Assembly: GCA_035578175.1 (NCBI GenBank)
Contig: JAQMRL010000014.1
Coordinates: 13,839,774 to 13,903,773 of the forward strand
DNA length: 64,000 nt
Reading direction: 5' to 3'
DNA from: Catonia carolina
Lineage: Eukaryota > Arthropoda > Insecta > Hemiptera > Achilidae
The number at the start of each line of letters is the position of its first letter. Position 1 is the stretch's first letter. Below the pieces are notes generated by a model. That model had not been told where the DNA came from, did not search any database, and saw nothing but the letters and a program-made list of their open reading frames with translations. Shown one piece after another: positions 10,158 through 20,865 of the stretch. Both the position numbers and the translations under genes were made by a program.

Positions 10158-10935
10158 TGTGAACAGAACATCTCAAGAACGGAACATCGTACGAACTTGA
10201 AACTTAAACTTAAGTTAGATACCACTAGAGGACCCGACACGAACGTTTTCATCAAAATCGGTCAACCGGAAGTAATAATTTATTCATGTCATTTTTCACT
10301 TTTTTGCGAGTTTCTCAAAAACGGCTTCTAAGATATTTTTAAAAATCGTTTCATTTAAACATTTTTTATGTTCTACAAGATAGGGTAGGTAGGCACCATG
10401 TCTGCTGATTTTCTTGGGAAGGTTGTTTTCTTGTAAAAAAATTGTTTTTTTTTAAGATTACGACTTTAATATGCATTTTAGCGGAAATATGTACGTAACA
10501 AAACTTGTAGAGAATTTTAAATCCTACAACTTATTTCAAACTTTTTTGTATAACGCTTAGTTTAGCGGCAATTAGCGTTTTTCTGTTTTTTTCTCACGAA
10601 AACTTATAAAAAATCGATTTTTTTTAAGATTTCACCCTTAGTATGCATTATACGACAAAAGTGTGTAATCAAATTTATAGGCAATTAAAAGATCTACAAC
10701 TTTTATAAATACCATTTTCTCTACAGAACCTAGTTTAGCGTGAAAAAGTGATTTTCCGTATTTTCAAGTCAAACAGGTTGATTTTCATTTTGCGTCTGTC
10801 ATTCATGATTAAAATAAGGTATGTTTTTTGAGGTTATTTTTTTTGTTTATTTCTAATCTTTTATTACTAATGTTAGGAAATCTTGTTGATTATTTGCATT
10901 GGCAAGAGAAAGTTGTGTAAGTGTTTCACATAAGA
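10029..10935 (+). mobile_element. H1 element, full length with short microsatellite
   Basis: Runs from ACTTTCTCTTGCC to GTGTTTCACATAAGA. The segment between the 5' block and the microsatellite is deleted. The (CG)n(TG)n tract lies at 10126-10160. Confidence 0.85.
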
Positions 10936-10964
10936 TTTTTAAAATTGTCATCATTTTGTTTTGT

Positions 10965-11070
10965 CAGCCCTTCACACCCGGTGTCAGAACCTACAAGAGA
11001 TAACAAAAAACAGTTTTCGGATTTGTAATCTACACAAAATTTGTAGGTCTGGATTGGGTTTTAAGTAGTT
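10965..11070 (+). repeat. Dispersed repeat with TTTTCGGATTTGTAATCTAC core
   Basis: CTACAAGAGATAA, CTGTTTTCGGATTTGTAATC-type sequence and a following TTGGGTTTTAAG recur at 59037-59110 and 59176-59245. Class unknown. Confidence 0.5.
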
Positions 11071-11090
11071 TTAAGAAGAAGGAAGAGGAG

Positions 11091-11147
11091 GAGCAGGAGG
11101 AGGAGGAGCAGGAGGAGGAGGAGGAGGAGGAGGAGGAGGAGGATGAG
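11091..11147. repeat. (GGA)n polypurine tract
   Basis: Short, nearly pure GGA repeat beside the left end of the Tigger-like element. Confidence 0.85.
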
Positions 11148-11505
11148 GAGAAGAAATATAAGAAGAAGAAAATCAAAATTAATTACAGTAAAACCTCCAC
11201 AAACGATCAACTCTTGTAAGCGACCAACTCTCAAACCGACCAGTTTTTTCGGGAACCAAAATATTAACTATTCTTCCCCATAAAAATTCACCTCCGCTAA
11301 ACGACCACTCTCTAATCCGACCGAGACTGGTAAAAACGAACAAAAGCGACCACTTTAATTTAATAATATAATAGAAATTAAAGGTAGATGGACAAACTTA
11401 TGTAATACAGAATACCCATGCGCTACATATTGATATGAATGGACGAAGCCAAAAATAATGATGAATTAATACGAACAATAATGTTTACATGCACTGAACT
11501 GGATA

Positions 11506-11620
11506 AAGAGTTCATGGGAATCCGTTCGAGATGTCACTATTGAAAACTGTTTCCAAAAATCTATACAGGCGCCGGCTAACGAAAGTGAAATGGCAGGCTT
11601 AAAAATAGCTGTCGATTTTT
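11506..11620 (+). pseudogene. Tigger-like transposase remnant, WESV..IENCFQK motif
   Basis: From 11515 the frame reads WESVRDVTIENCFQKS, matching the conserved AWDSV...TI.NCFRKAGF region downstream of the DDE domain in Tigger/jerky-type transposases, then NESEMAGLKIAVDF and a stop. It cannot encode a working enzyme. It may retain only structural interest. Confidence 0.65.
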
Positions 11621-11733
11621 AAAATGAAGAGAAGGATTTAGTTCATTTTGGACGATAAGTGAATCTTGAAGTCATAGTTCAGTGTGAAGAAGCCATCCCA
11701 ACATGTGACAAAAATAATGAGTGAGAAAATTGT

Positions 11734-11961
11734 TTGTTTACAACTGTTACTGAAAAGTGCCAAAACGACAGCATGGTGGAAGGTAGTAGCACGAACGAGA
11801 GTGACTTCGAGGGCGAGAAAGAAGTAGAGGGAATTGAAGATGTTTCTGTAATACCCATAGGAAAAAGTTTAGTAGCTCTCAGTGGTTTAAAAAACATTAC
11901 TCGAAAACAAAAAGTGCCGCGACTGCTAGATTTGCTGGAAGAAGCTGAGACCACATTATAG
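11734..11961 (+). pseudogene. Acidic C-terminal tail of Tigger-like transposase
   Basis: A 75-codon frame has an acidic stretch (NESDFEGEKEVEGIED) followed by ALSGLKNITRKQKVPRLLDL and a Leu/Glu-rich helix. Tigger/jerky transposases commonly end in an acidic linker plus an ALETLR..L-type helix. In position it follows the WESV motif at 11515 inside the same terminal repeats, supporting common origin. The start ATG is incidental. Confidence 0.5.
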
Positions 11962-12409
11962 AAAAAACAATAATTTCAAAAAAACCACAAGCTGTTGAAC
12001 AAACAACAATAAAAAATTACTTTAATTAATTTGTATAACAATTTATTTTAAAATGCTTTCTTAGTTTTAAAAATGTTTGAGTTATATGTGATAAACTGCA
12101 GTATCTTACGTCAAGAATTATTATTTTAAGCAAGGTTTACATTATGCGTAGTGGGCTATTATCATGCACGATCTATTAATAAAAAAGTTACATCAGTTGC
12201 TTGATTGACTGGTAAGTAGTGATGTTTTTGCTACAATATATTTGTTAAAATTTTATGTAAACAATATTGTTGAGGTAAATAATCATACACTTTTCATAAT
12301 AATGAAGTTATTTTAATTATTGTCCTGACCTCCACTTCTCCAAAACGACCACCTCTCAAACCGACCACTTATTGACCGTACGTGGTCGTTTTGAGGAGGT
12401 TTTACTGTA

Positions 12410-12858
12410 TTTTAAATTTCATTATGATTTCCCAATTTTGAGAAGATGAAATGTTATGAAAAAGTATCGCAACTTTTTAGACACCCGGTGAAGGTTTTTA
12501 AAACATTATATAGGGTAGGTGTTTGTAATTGTTACATTTTCTAAGATATTTAATCTAGATTGCAATGTTAATGTTTTCTTTTTTAATATTTTATTATTAT
12601 TAAGAACGTTTTATATGGGCAAGGTAGCCAAATGTAATGCATTTCTTATCTTAATTTATATTAACATTTTATGTTCGGTTAACTTATAAAAAATATTCCA
12701 CAGGTTTCCTTTTCTTATTTTTCGCAATTTTACTTTTCCTTGTTGCATGTAAAAGTTAAATATTAGATATACTTTTTGCAAAATGTTTGTTAAAATATTT
12801 TTAATGTTTTAATAGATTTTTGTACGCAGTTATTCTTATTAAATGTTTTATTATATAA
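12410..12858. other. Unassigned AT-rich spacer
   Basis: Nothing recognised. Confidence 0.4.
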
Positions 12859-13205
<347 letters not shown>

Positions 13206-13215
13206 TTTTTCAATT

Positions 13216-13528
13216 TCTAATGTATGTACGTTGCAATCTGTTCAATTCAGAACACTAAGCAACCCCATGACCCAATGAGATGAGGATAATATGTATGACG
13301 TGTAAATGAGGTGTAGTCTTGCACAGACACAGGGCGACCATTCCTGAGAGAGTATGGTTAATTGAACACCAACCATCAAAGTACACCGGTAACCACCGTC
13401 TAGCATTCAAATCCGTATAAAAGTAACTACCTATACTAGGATTTGAACCAGGAACCTTCGTCTCCGAAAATAAGCTGTTAAACAGCTGATTTTGGTAACG
13501 ACTTTACCTCTAGACCAACCCGGTGGGT
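13216..13528 (-). mobile_element. S3 tRNA-derived SINE, full length
   Basis: The minus strand begins ACCCACCGGGTTGGTCTAGA, giving an A-box-like TGGTCTAGAGG. The B-box GGTTCAAATCC follows, then a body with CAATTAACCATACTCTCTC, ending GCAACGTACATACATT. At about 310 bp it is the best S3 reference here. The head resembles a tRNA with a long insertion but does not fold as an intact tRNA. Confidence 0.8.
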
Positions 13529-14420
13529 TTCATCAAAATAATGAAAAAATTTCACAATATACATAGGTTCGGGATCGCTTCGTTAACGAGTTAAAGTTGG
13601 CGAAAATTTTCGTCCGGGTTTCAGTTCCACCGCAGAAATGAAGCCCTACAGAAAGTTTTAGAGCGTTAATAAGTTGTAAAACTAAACAGAGTTTTTGTAA
13701 AATGTGCTGAAAAATGAAATAAAACAGGTTCCAGATCTAACTTGAGTAGTTTTTGAGATATCTGACAAATACACCAAATTTAGTCTCAAAAAATTCTTAA
13801 CGGTTTGAAGAAAATTAACTTTATTAAATGGGAACAAACATGTAAACTTTTCGAATAAAACTTGTAAAGAATTTAATACTCATTAATTCGAAATATTCAT
13901 AAAGAGAGATAAAAATATAAAAGAGGATCATCATTTCCTGTTAAAATAGCTCTAATATCCCATATTGTGCATCTAGAAGTCATCTACTTTACCCAATTAC
14001 TGATGATTCTTTTTGTTGACGTTCCAATTAAGTAAGATCTGCTGTAACTATTCACTGTCGGTGGGGAAGGGGAGATTAAGAAAAAAACAAAGATCAATTT
14101 GTCTTAATAGAAAAATAAATAACCAATTCCAGAAAATAAAAATGTGAATGAAATTTAAAAAAAGTAGTTAGTGAACATATGATTGTTACCTGGGGTACTA
14201 AAACAGAATAAGATGACGAATTAAGATATGGTTATCTATTTAATGTAACCCATAAAAGTAAAGGTAAATGCCTTATGCAGGTAGGCCTACATCGATATGC
14301 CTGCATTCTAATTGCTCATCTATTTAACAAATACCAATACATTAATCTGTTTAGACAATGTAATTTTTTTACTGATTATCTATCAGGCTGTACGATAACC
14401 AATATAAATGTTTATTACAA
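13529..14420. other. Unassigned region
   Basis: It includes a moderately GC-richer section at 13560-13660. No repeat match within the window and no coding motif. Confidence 0.4.
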
Positions 14421-14429
14421 CCACTCCGC

Positions 14430-14699
14430 TTCTTCTTCTTCTTCTTCTTCTTCTTCTTCTTCTTCTTCTTCTCCTTCTCCTTTTTCTCCTTCTTCTTCTT
14501 CTTCTCCTCCTCCTGCTCCTTCTCCTCCTTCTTCTTTTTCTCCTTCTTCTTCTCCTCCTCCTCCTCCTCCTCCTCCTCCTCCTCCTTCTTCTTCTTGTTA
14601 TTCTCTTTCTCTTTCTCCTCCTCGTCCTCCTCTCCTCCTTTTCTTCTTCTTCTTCTTCTTCTTCTTCTTCTTCTTCTTCTTCTTCTTCTTCTTCTTCTT

Positions 14700-14730
<31 letters not shown>
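14430..14730. repeat. (TTC/CTC)n polypyrimidine tract
   Basis: About 300 bp nearly pure pyrimidine, ending in a perfect (TTC)n run of about 90 bases. The Ser-, Leu- or Phe-only frames across it are artefacts. It replaces the expected microsatellite side of the adjoining H1 fragment. Confidence 0.95.
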
Positions 14731-14743
14731 AACTGAAACGTGT

Positions 14744-14834
14744 ACTCTATCCGGTAAAAACTCGATTTCGAAAAATCAACATGATAACAATACTTCCCTT
14801 CTTGATGTTTTCATATACGAGGCAAGAGAAAGTA
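14744..14834 (-). mobile_element. H1 5' end fragment
   Basis: ACTCGATTTCGAAAAATCAA through AGGCAAGAGAAAGT, truncated at the TTC tract. Confidence 0.7.
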
Positions 14835-14841
14835 AAAAAAC

Positions 14842-14895
14842 TGTTGTAAAACACTCACATTTCTTTCTCTTGCCACGTTAAATAACAAAACATGT
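14842..14895 (-). mobile_element. H1 3' end fragment abutting the previous 5' end
   Basis: GTAAAACACTCACATTTCTT and TCTCTTGCC are the H1 3' terminus on the minus strand. It starts eight bases after the 5' terminus of the neighbouring fragment, in head-to-tail order. Confidence 0.55.
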
Positions 14896-14922
14896 AAAAT
14901 TTACGTCTAATCATTATTAAAC

Positions 14923-15041
14923 AATGTTGTTTAGGTCATCAACAGAAAGGCTGGTTTGAACCAGGGCTGTTGAATAAAGAATCCCTTATTCAGCGGTCCT
15001 GGGTTTGAACCTCTAAAAGCTTTACTAAGTAAAACGACCAA
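14923..15041 (-). mobile_element. S1 retroposon 3' end with a small palindromic insert
   Basis: TTGTTTAGGTCATC and GGCTGGTTTGAACC are interrupted by about 45 bases containing GCTGTTGAATAA..TTATTCAGCGG, which can fold back. S1 then resumes at TTTGAACCTC. The segment is bounded by duplicated TTTGAACC. Confidence 0.6.
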
Positions 15042-15055
15042 TCAAAAATAAAAAG

Positions 15056-15202
15056 GATTTTTTTGTTTCCATCCAACTGTTTTGCAATTGCTACAAATGC
15101 AGACAATGTATAGAGTGATAGATGAAAAAATCTGACCGGGAATCAAACCTGGGACCCCGGATTAAAATCCAATTGCGTTGACCACATTACCACAAGTCAG
15201 CC
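15056..15202 (-). mobile_element. S2-type tRNA-headed SINE
   Basis: On the minus strand it has TGTGGTAATGTGGTCAACGC as the A-box region, the B-box AGGTTTGATTCCC and the tail ATTGCAAAACAGTTGG. The head differs from the copies at 7.1 and 43.8 kb while the tail is shared. Confidence 0.7.
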
Positions 15203-15636
15203 ATATTAATGATATTAGGAACCAGTATTAATAGTTAAGGTTAAAAAAGGGATGGAGTTTGTATGTAAGGGTGGAAAGGGTGGAAAAAGATCGCGTGATA
15301 GCTGATGTTATCAGCAACTAGGTTACAACTAGCCGAAGCATGCTCAAAGCTTACTTCCTTTTCTACACGTTATGTTAGGGCTACATGTAATAACGTAGTG
15401 TGTTATATTGACCAGTACTTGGTTAGGCTTTATAATCGCCGACCGATTGTAAATAACGTTATTTTAACTTTTCCTACATTAGGACATTATATAAAATGGC
15501 CCGAATATAAAAAATAACACCATAAAAGTTTGTTACGCAAGAGTTAAATGAAATAAAAGTACATTTCTTTCGTAGAATTTTGTGTGTTTGTTATTTTTAT
15601 TCAACAGTTTGTTCAGTACTGATTTTTGTAGAATAC
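15203..15636. other. Unassigned region
   Basis: No repeat or coding match. TATATAAAATGG at about 15490 is TATA-like but unsupported. Confidence 0.35.
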
Positions 15637-15683
15637 ATATTGTCGCCGACCGAAGCCGACAACACGTGGCTTGCGAAATTGGT

Positions 15684-15699
15684 GGCCCTAAAAAGGGCC
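15684..15699 (-). promoter_or_regulatory. Histone-type 3' stem-loop
   Basis: The minus strand reads GGCCCTTTTTAGGGCC followed by ACCAA. It satisfies the replication-dependent histone mRNA consensus GGYYYTTHTHARRRCC with ACCA downstream. No histone coding sequence lies upstream in the window, so it may be a relic or chance. Confidence 0.45.
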
Positions 15700-15714
15700 G
15701 TTTAATTGGTTAGA

Positions 15715-15730
15715 GGTCCTAAGAAGGACT
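15715..15730 (-). promoter_or_regulatory. Second histone-like stem-loop
   Basis: The minus strand reads AGTCCTTCTTAGGACC, one mismatch from the same consensus, 15 bases upstream of the first. Confidence 0.35.
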
Positions 15731-15751
15731 TTTTAGGTTTTTGTGGTCGGT

Positions 15752-15968
15752 CCTCAAAATTTTTTGCGGTAGCAAAAAAAACCGGGTCCTTTTGTCTTCT
15801 AACCTCGATATGGCAATTTATAAACGATATTAAAAATATATGACTATTATAGGTCAACGCAGAATAAAATGAACTAAATTTTGATGTAAGATATGTTAAA
15901 ATCTGACTCATAGGTTTGGAGATGCAAGGGTTCAAACTCGGGTGTCTATGATTATGAAACCGATAGTA
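15752..15968 (-). mobile_element. FB1 foldback arm, terminal fragment
   Basis: Matches the outer right arm of the large hairpin element at 24541-26804, from TGCGGTAGCAAAAAAA through GGTTCAAACTCGGGTGTC to the end GAAACCGATAGT. Confidence 0.75.
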
Positions 15969-16374
15969 GTCTCAACGTGGTGCCATCAGGCACGCAGAGG
16001 CTTCCGTCGGCGGCCAGGTAGGCGAAAGCTGACCGATGCAGAAATGTGCGTCCACCACCAGTAGCGTAGACCACGGATGGTACGTCCTATCACGGCTGGG
16101 CCCTTTATCTTCCGAGTTCGGAAGCTGGATGGAGAGTGCAACTCGCGGTTCAGTGTGGACGCTTAAATACCCCTCCGGTGAGTCCACCTCACGGTGGAGG
16201 GGAGGCACTGCTGGCTGCGCGTCGTTAGTGCACCTCCCGACAGGCTAGTTCTGGGACAGTCTGCAGGCCGCTGATAATGGTGGGACAGTCGGCGACAATA
16301 TAATACCTCCGTATCAGAGGGTTTTAACGAGTTAGCATCTTACAAACATAAAAACATACAATAGTTACATCAAA

Positions 16375-16993
16375 AATCACCTCAGTTTGGCCTAAAAATA
16401 TAGAAAATCACTCTCTCACACTAAACTAGGCTCTGTACAGAAATATGCTTAACATAAAAGTTGTAGATCTTTTAATTTCCTATAAATTTGATTAGGTACA
16501 CCTTTGTCGTAAAATGCATATTAAGGCCGAAATCTTAAAAACATCGATTTTTTACACGTTTTTGTGAGAAAAAAACAGAAAATCGCTAATAATTACCGCT
16601 AAACTAAGCGTTATACAAAAAAAGTTGAAATAAAGTTGTATAATGTTAAATTCTCTACAACTTCGATTATACATTTTTGCGCTAAAATGCATATATAAGT
16701 CGCAATCTTAAACAAACAATTGTTACAAAATTTTTAAAAATTTCAGCAGATATGGCGCCTACCCTATCATGTAGAGCATAAAAAATTTAGTAAATGAGGG
16801 GGTTCTAAAAAAAATCGTAGGAGTCGTTTTTGAGAAAATCGCAGAAAAGCGAAAAATGACACGAATAAACTACTACTTCCAGTCAACCGATTTTGATGAA
16901 AATGTTCGCGTTGGGTTCGGTAGTAGTATCTAACTCAAGTTTCAACTTTCAAGTTCGTACGATGTTCCGTTCTTGAGATATTCTGTTCACATA

Positions 16994-17024
<31 letters not shown>

Positions 17025-17186
17025 GCACGCACACACACACACACACACACACACAGACCAATCGCTAAAATACGTTTGTCGGTTCAGGAGATCTGAAAAC
17101 GTGTAGATCCGGTGAAAACTCGATTTCGAAAAATCGACTTTAAAACAATACTTCCTTTCTATGTATTCATATAGGCAAGCGAAAGT
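16375..17186 (-). mobile_element. H1 element lacking its 3' terminus
   Basis: Begins inside the element at ATCACCTCAGTTTGGC and runs to GGCAAGCGAAAGT. The microsatellite at 16990-17055 is CA-CG-CA. The Helentron-type 3' hairpin is absent. Confidence 0.8.
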
Positions 17187-18127
17187 AAAAATTGTTCAGC
17201 TAACCAACCTGGAAAAATGTTATTAGTAAAGGTACAACACAAAACGTAAAATAAAATACTTCCATTCTGAAAAAATAAAAATTAGAAAGAAATTTAGGGT
17301 GTTTTCAAATTGTATATTGAATAAATAGATTAAAAGTTAAATAGAATTTAAAAGATTTATAACATTAGGGAATTTATTATTGGAATCACGTATCGTTAAA
17401 CGACATGTAAACATAAAACGGAGGTGCTGAACGTACCACCAGACGCTTTGTCTTCATTCCCAACCTTATCTGCATTATTTCGTTTTGGTAGGTAGTGGTT
17501 TTATTCAGTTCAACAAATACCACCAAAAAACAAAAGAAAGAAATAAAAAAATAAAACAGAAAAAGAATCGTTGGACACGACATCGGAATGGTAGTAGATA
17601 TCGACAAGGGGTCTTAATTTTTATCATCGCTTAAACAAGGGACGTGGTTCGATGCGACAAAATAAAAGAAATTAAAGAGACACTGTGACGAATTTATATA
17701 TGGTCGTATTTGTAACCTGGGAGGTAAAACATTCATACAAACAGAAGTCTGGAGAAAAAAGAAAATAAATTAGGGAGGCACTGGACGAAGATGGGAACAC
17801 CAAAGACAGGTGATGAGACGTTACGATCAAATAAAATGATAAGAACACAAGTAAACGGAATGTCGTTGGAAAAAAATGCGCGGCAAACACCATAGATTCT
17901 CCACCGAATCTTTTACCAGCAATACTAATTTCACCCATTCATCAAATTTAAAAATAAATAAATAAATTTTAAATCAACGTTTATTCATTACAAATAAATT
18001 CTAAATATTTTATGAAGTATTCTTAATTTCAATGAAAAAAACATTGCGGTGTGCTAATATGAAATAAAATGATTTATTTTATTTATATACCCATTAAGTA
18101 ATATTATTGAATTAATTACAGTCGATC
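17187..18127. other. Unassigned region
   Basis: Contains frames of 73 and 88 codons on the minus strand without recognisable motifs. No match to other repeats in the window. Confidence 0.35.
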
Positions 18128-18332
18128 TGTTAGTTCCAGGGCTATAAAAATAGTTCTGTTTCTTATCACACGGTCACCCAATTAAATGACCGAATCATTA
18201 AAGAACAGAAGAAATTGAGACACTAGAGATTAAGACACTAAGAGTAATTTTCTCTGAGAGTAATGTATTTCATTATACAGACACAGAGTCTGTGGTGAAT
18301 GCAGTGAAGGTGTCATTTATAGGGTGAAAAGT
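18128..18332 (+). mobile_element. S1 retroposon, 5' part, cut by foldback mariner
   Basis: Runs from CGATCTGTTAGTTCCAGGGC to GGTGTCATTTATAGGGTGAA, where the mariner begins at a TA. The S1 3' part is not present on the far side. Confidence 0.7.
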
Positions 18333-18334
18333 AT

Positions 18335-19256
18335 ACGAGATGTGGCTATTAAATAACGAGACTGATGTTGTAAAAAAATTTATTTTTATTTTATACATAA
18401 TCACTTATTGTCACCTTCAATATACACTCCTTCTCTATCCCTACAATGCTCATGCAAATTTTCCATTGTTGGAAACAGTGCTGGAAGTCATCTTCTGTAT
18501 GCTCCTTCAGGACACGTGCCGCTTTCTCTTTTACAGCTTCCACAGACTCAAATCTTATCATCTTTCACCTTAGGGAACAGGTAGAAGATAATAACATGTG
18601 ATGAAACGTGGTTTTTTACTTATGATACGGAAACAAAGCGCCAATCCATGCACTGGAAGAGCCGAACTTCACCGAGAGCCAAAAAAAGTCCGAATGAGCA
18701 AGTCAAAATTTAAAGCAATGATTTTTTTTTTTTTCATATCCATGGGATTGTGTACCTTCACTGGGTTCCTGAAGGTCAAACAATTAATCAATATTACTAC
18801 TTTGAGGTACTTTCTAAACTACGTCAAAGAGTAAGGAAAAACGCCCCGAAATGTGGAAGGACAAATCATGGGTTCTCCACCAAGGCAATGCGCCAGCTCA
18901 TTCCGGGTTATCTGTCAAGAGGTTCCTAGCCAAGTACAGCATGTCAGTGTTAGAGTATCCACCTTATTCACCAGATCTTTCACCACGTGACTTCTACCTG
19001 TTCCCTAAGGTGAAATCTGCATTAAAATGGATAAGATTTGAGTCTGCGGAAGCTGTAAAAGAGAAAGCGGCACGTGTCCTCAAGGAGCTGACAGAAGATG
19101 ACTTCCAGCACTGTTTCCAACAATGGAAAATTCACATGGAGCGTTGTAGTTATAGAGAAGGAGTGTATATTGAAAAGTGACAATAAGTAATTATGTATAA
19201 TATAATAATAAAATTTTTTTACAACGTCAGTCTCGTTATTTAATAGCCACACCTCG
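18335..19256 (+). mobile_element. Foldback mariner (both ends derived from the transposase 3' end)
   Basis: Left terminus CGAGATGTGGCTATTAAATA and inverted right terminus CGAGGTGTGGCTATTAAATA. Positions 18335 to about 18580 are an inverted copy of the right-hand end, including the last part of the transposase gene. They are joined abruptly to the remaining transposase C-terminal half in plus orientation. The original 5' terminus is lost. TA precedes the left end. The right end runs straight into FB2, so the target duplication cannot be checked. Confidence 0.8.
18595..19180 (+). pseudogene. Mariner transposase, catalytic and C-terminal half
   Basis: TGTGATGAAACGTGGTTTTT gives CDETWFF (first catalytic D). 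After a frameshift follow VLHQGNAPAHSGLSVKRFL (second D replaced by G in a DNAPAH-type motif) and YPPYSPDLSPRDFYLFPKVK (third D). It is broken by frameshifts, and the helix-turn-helix half is missing. The frame at 18851-19180 (109 codons) is the longest intact piece. Confidence 0.8.
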
Positions 19257-19911
19257 TGCGTCCGGAAATGTTTTGTTTCAAGTTATGCCTGGCGAAATAT
19301 TTTGCCATGGTTACTCGGAAAAGAGTGAAATAAAGCTATACTGAAATTCTGAGAAGGAAAATTTTAGTGGTTTCTTATGGTTTTTATCCTACGTAACTTA
19401 TAAAAATAAGTCCCAGAGCTGTATCGCTTTTAGTTTTTAAGAAAATTACGTGAAAACATTAAAAAGTAGGGTTCTAAAATGCACTTTTATAAATTTAGCG
19501 TAAAATAACTTTGTTAAATTGCAAATAAATACACAAAACGTTTTAAAAAAAATGTAGAGAATTTTATTCTAAAAACATGATGTAAATAACATCGATGAAA
19601 TTAAATTCAATAAAACGTTATTTTTTTGTTTAATCGCCATTTAACAAAGTTATTTTACGCTAAATTTAAAAAAGTGTATTCTATAATCCTACTTTTTATT
19701 ATCTTCACGTAATCTTAAAATCTAAAAACGATACAGTTCTGGAACTCATATTTTTAAGTTTCCCAGGTTAAAACCCATGAGAAGCCGCTTAAATATTCCC
19801 TTAATTTACTTTCTCAGAATTTCAGTTTGGCTTTATTTCTATCTTTGCCCAGAACCATGGCGAAATCTTTCGCCAGGCATAACTCGGTAAAGAAGCATTT
19901 TCCGGCCTGCA
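19257..19911. mobile_element. FB2 palindromic foldback element
   Basis: Outer ends TGCGTCCGGAAATG and, inverted, TGCAGGCCGGAAAATG. Both arms continue through GTTATGCCTGGCGAAA, TTGCCATGGTT, TGGTTTTTATCC-type and GTAAAATAACTTTGTTAAAT sequence toward a centre near 19585. About 650 bp in all, with arms of about 300 bp. No coding capacity. It abuts the right end of the foldback mariner. Confidence 0.7.
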
Positions 19912-20014
19912 TTGTTATGAACTTATTTCTTTCATTAGCTATTATAATCATCTCCTTAGAGATTTCCGCGCAATTTATAATCACCCGGTATTAAATTTTG
20001 AGTGTACACTGTAA

Positions 20015-20592
20015 AATCGCTAATTACCGGTAAACTAAGCGTTATACAAAAAAAAATGTTTGAAATAAAAGTTGTAGGATTTTAAATTCTCTACAACTTT
20101 TATTATATACATTTTGCGCTAAAATGAATATTAAAGTCGCAATCTTAAAAAAACATTTTTTACGAGAAAACAACCTCTCCAAGAATTTCAGCAGACATGG
20201 CGCCTACCCTATCTTATAGAGCGTATAAAAATGTAGTAAATGAGGCGATTTTTTAAAAAAATCGTAAAAGCCGTTTGTGAAAAAATCGCAAAAAAGTGAA
20301 AAAATGAAACGAATAAACTACTACTTCTAGTTGACCGATTTTGATAAAAATGTTTGTGTCGGGTCCGATAGTAGTATCTAACTTAAGTTTTAAGTTTCAA
20401 GTTCGTACGATGCTACGTTTTTGAGATATTATGTTCACATACAGTCAGACCAATCGCTTAAAACATGTTTTTTTTTGGGTTCAGGGGTCTGAAAACGCGT
20501 AGATCCTGTAAAGACTCAATTAAGAAAAATCGACAAGAAAACAATAACGTACATACTTTCCTTCCTATATATTCATATAGGCAAGAGAAAGT
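20015..20592 (-). mobile_element. H1 element, 3'-truncated
   Basis: Begins within the first direct repeat (AATCGCTAATTACCGG) and ends GGCAAGAGAAAGT. The (CA)n is reduced to ACATACAGTCAGACC, showing that the tract is dispensable or was lost. Confidence 0.8.
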
Positions 20593-20711
20593 AAAAATAA
20601 GTTTAAAAAAGTTTATCTAATATAATTTATTATTACCAGAACCCAAAAGAACCTAGATTAATTGTTATCATGTTCAAATTGTTAAGCTAAGTTTTATAAT
20701 TTAAAAAAACA

Positions 20712-20862
20712 TAAAAAAACACACACAGACCAATCGCTAAAAACATGTTTTTTGGGTTCAGGGGACTGAAAACGTGAAGGTGAAAACTCGATCTCGAAAA
20801 AATCGAAATAAAAACAATACTTTCCTTTCTATGTATTCATATATAGGCAAGAGAAAGTAAAA
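20712..20862 (-). mobile_element. H1 5' end fragment
   Basis: ACACACAGACCAATCGCTAA through GGCAAGAGAAAGT. Confidence 0.75.
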
Positions 20863-20865
20863 ATA

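Larger units (their letters stand above)
11186..12407 (+). mobile_element. Tigger/pogo-like element, deletion derivative, TA target duplication
   Basis: The left terminus is CAGTAAAACCTCCACAAACG and the inverted right terminus is CAGTAAAACCTCCTCAAAAC, each flanked by TA (11184-11185 and 12408-12409). CGACCAACTC/CGACCACCTCTC subterminal repeats occur inside both ends. A 1.22 kb element is about half the usual Tigger length. The catalytic DDE domain is missing, but C-terminal transposase remnants survive (see next entries). Confidence 0.85.
15637..16301. mobile_element. GC-rich island bounded by 14-bp inverted repeats
   Basis: ATATTGTCGCCGAC at 15637-15650 is perfectly inverted at 16288-16301. 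Between them lie two histone-type stem-loops, an FB1 arm fragment and a conspicuously GC-rich stretch (about 15970-16300) unlike its surroundings. This could be a TIR element or a rearranged piece of foreign or functional DNA. Short frames on both strands have no recognised motif. Confidence 0.45.

Noticed and set aside
11679..11954. 91-codon minus-strand frame
   Set aside because: Antisense shadow of the Tigger-like C-terminal frame.
9873..12490. A single large element between TACAGGGTGTC (9873) and AGACACCCGG (12479)
   Set aside because: The ends match over too few bases and the interior holds independent elements.
14275..14736. 153-codon Ser/Pro/Phe-rich frame
   Set aside because: Read-through of the TTC/CTC tract, with no domain.
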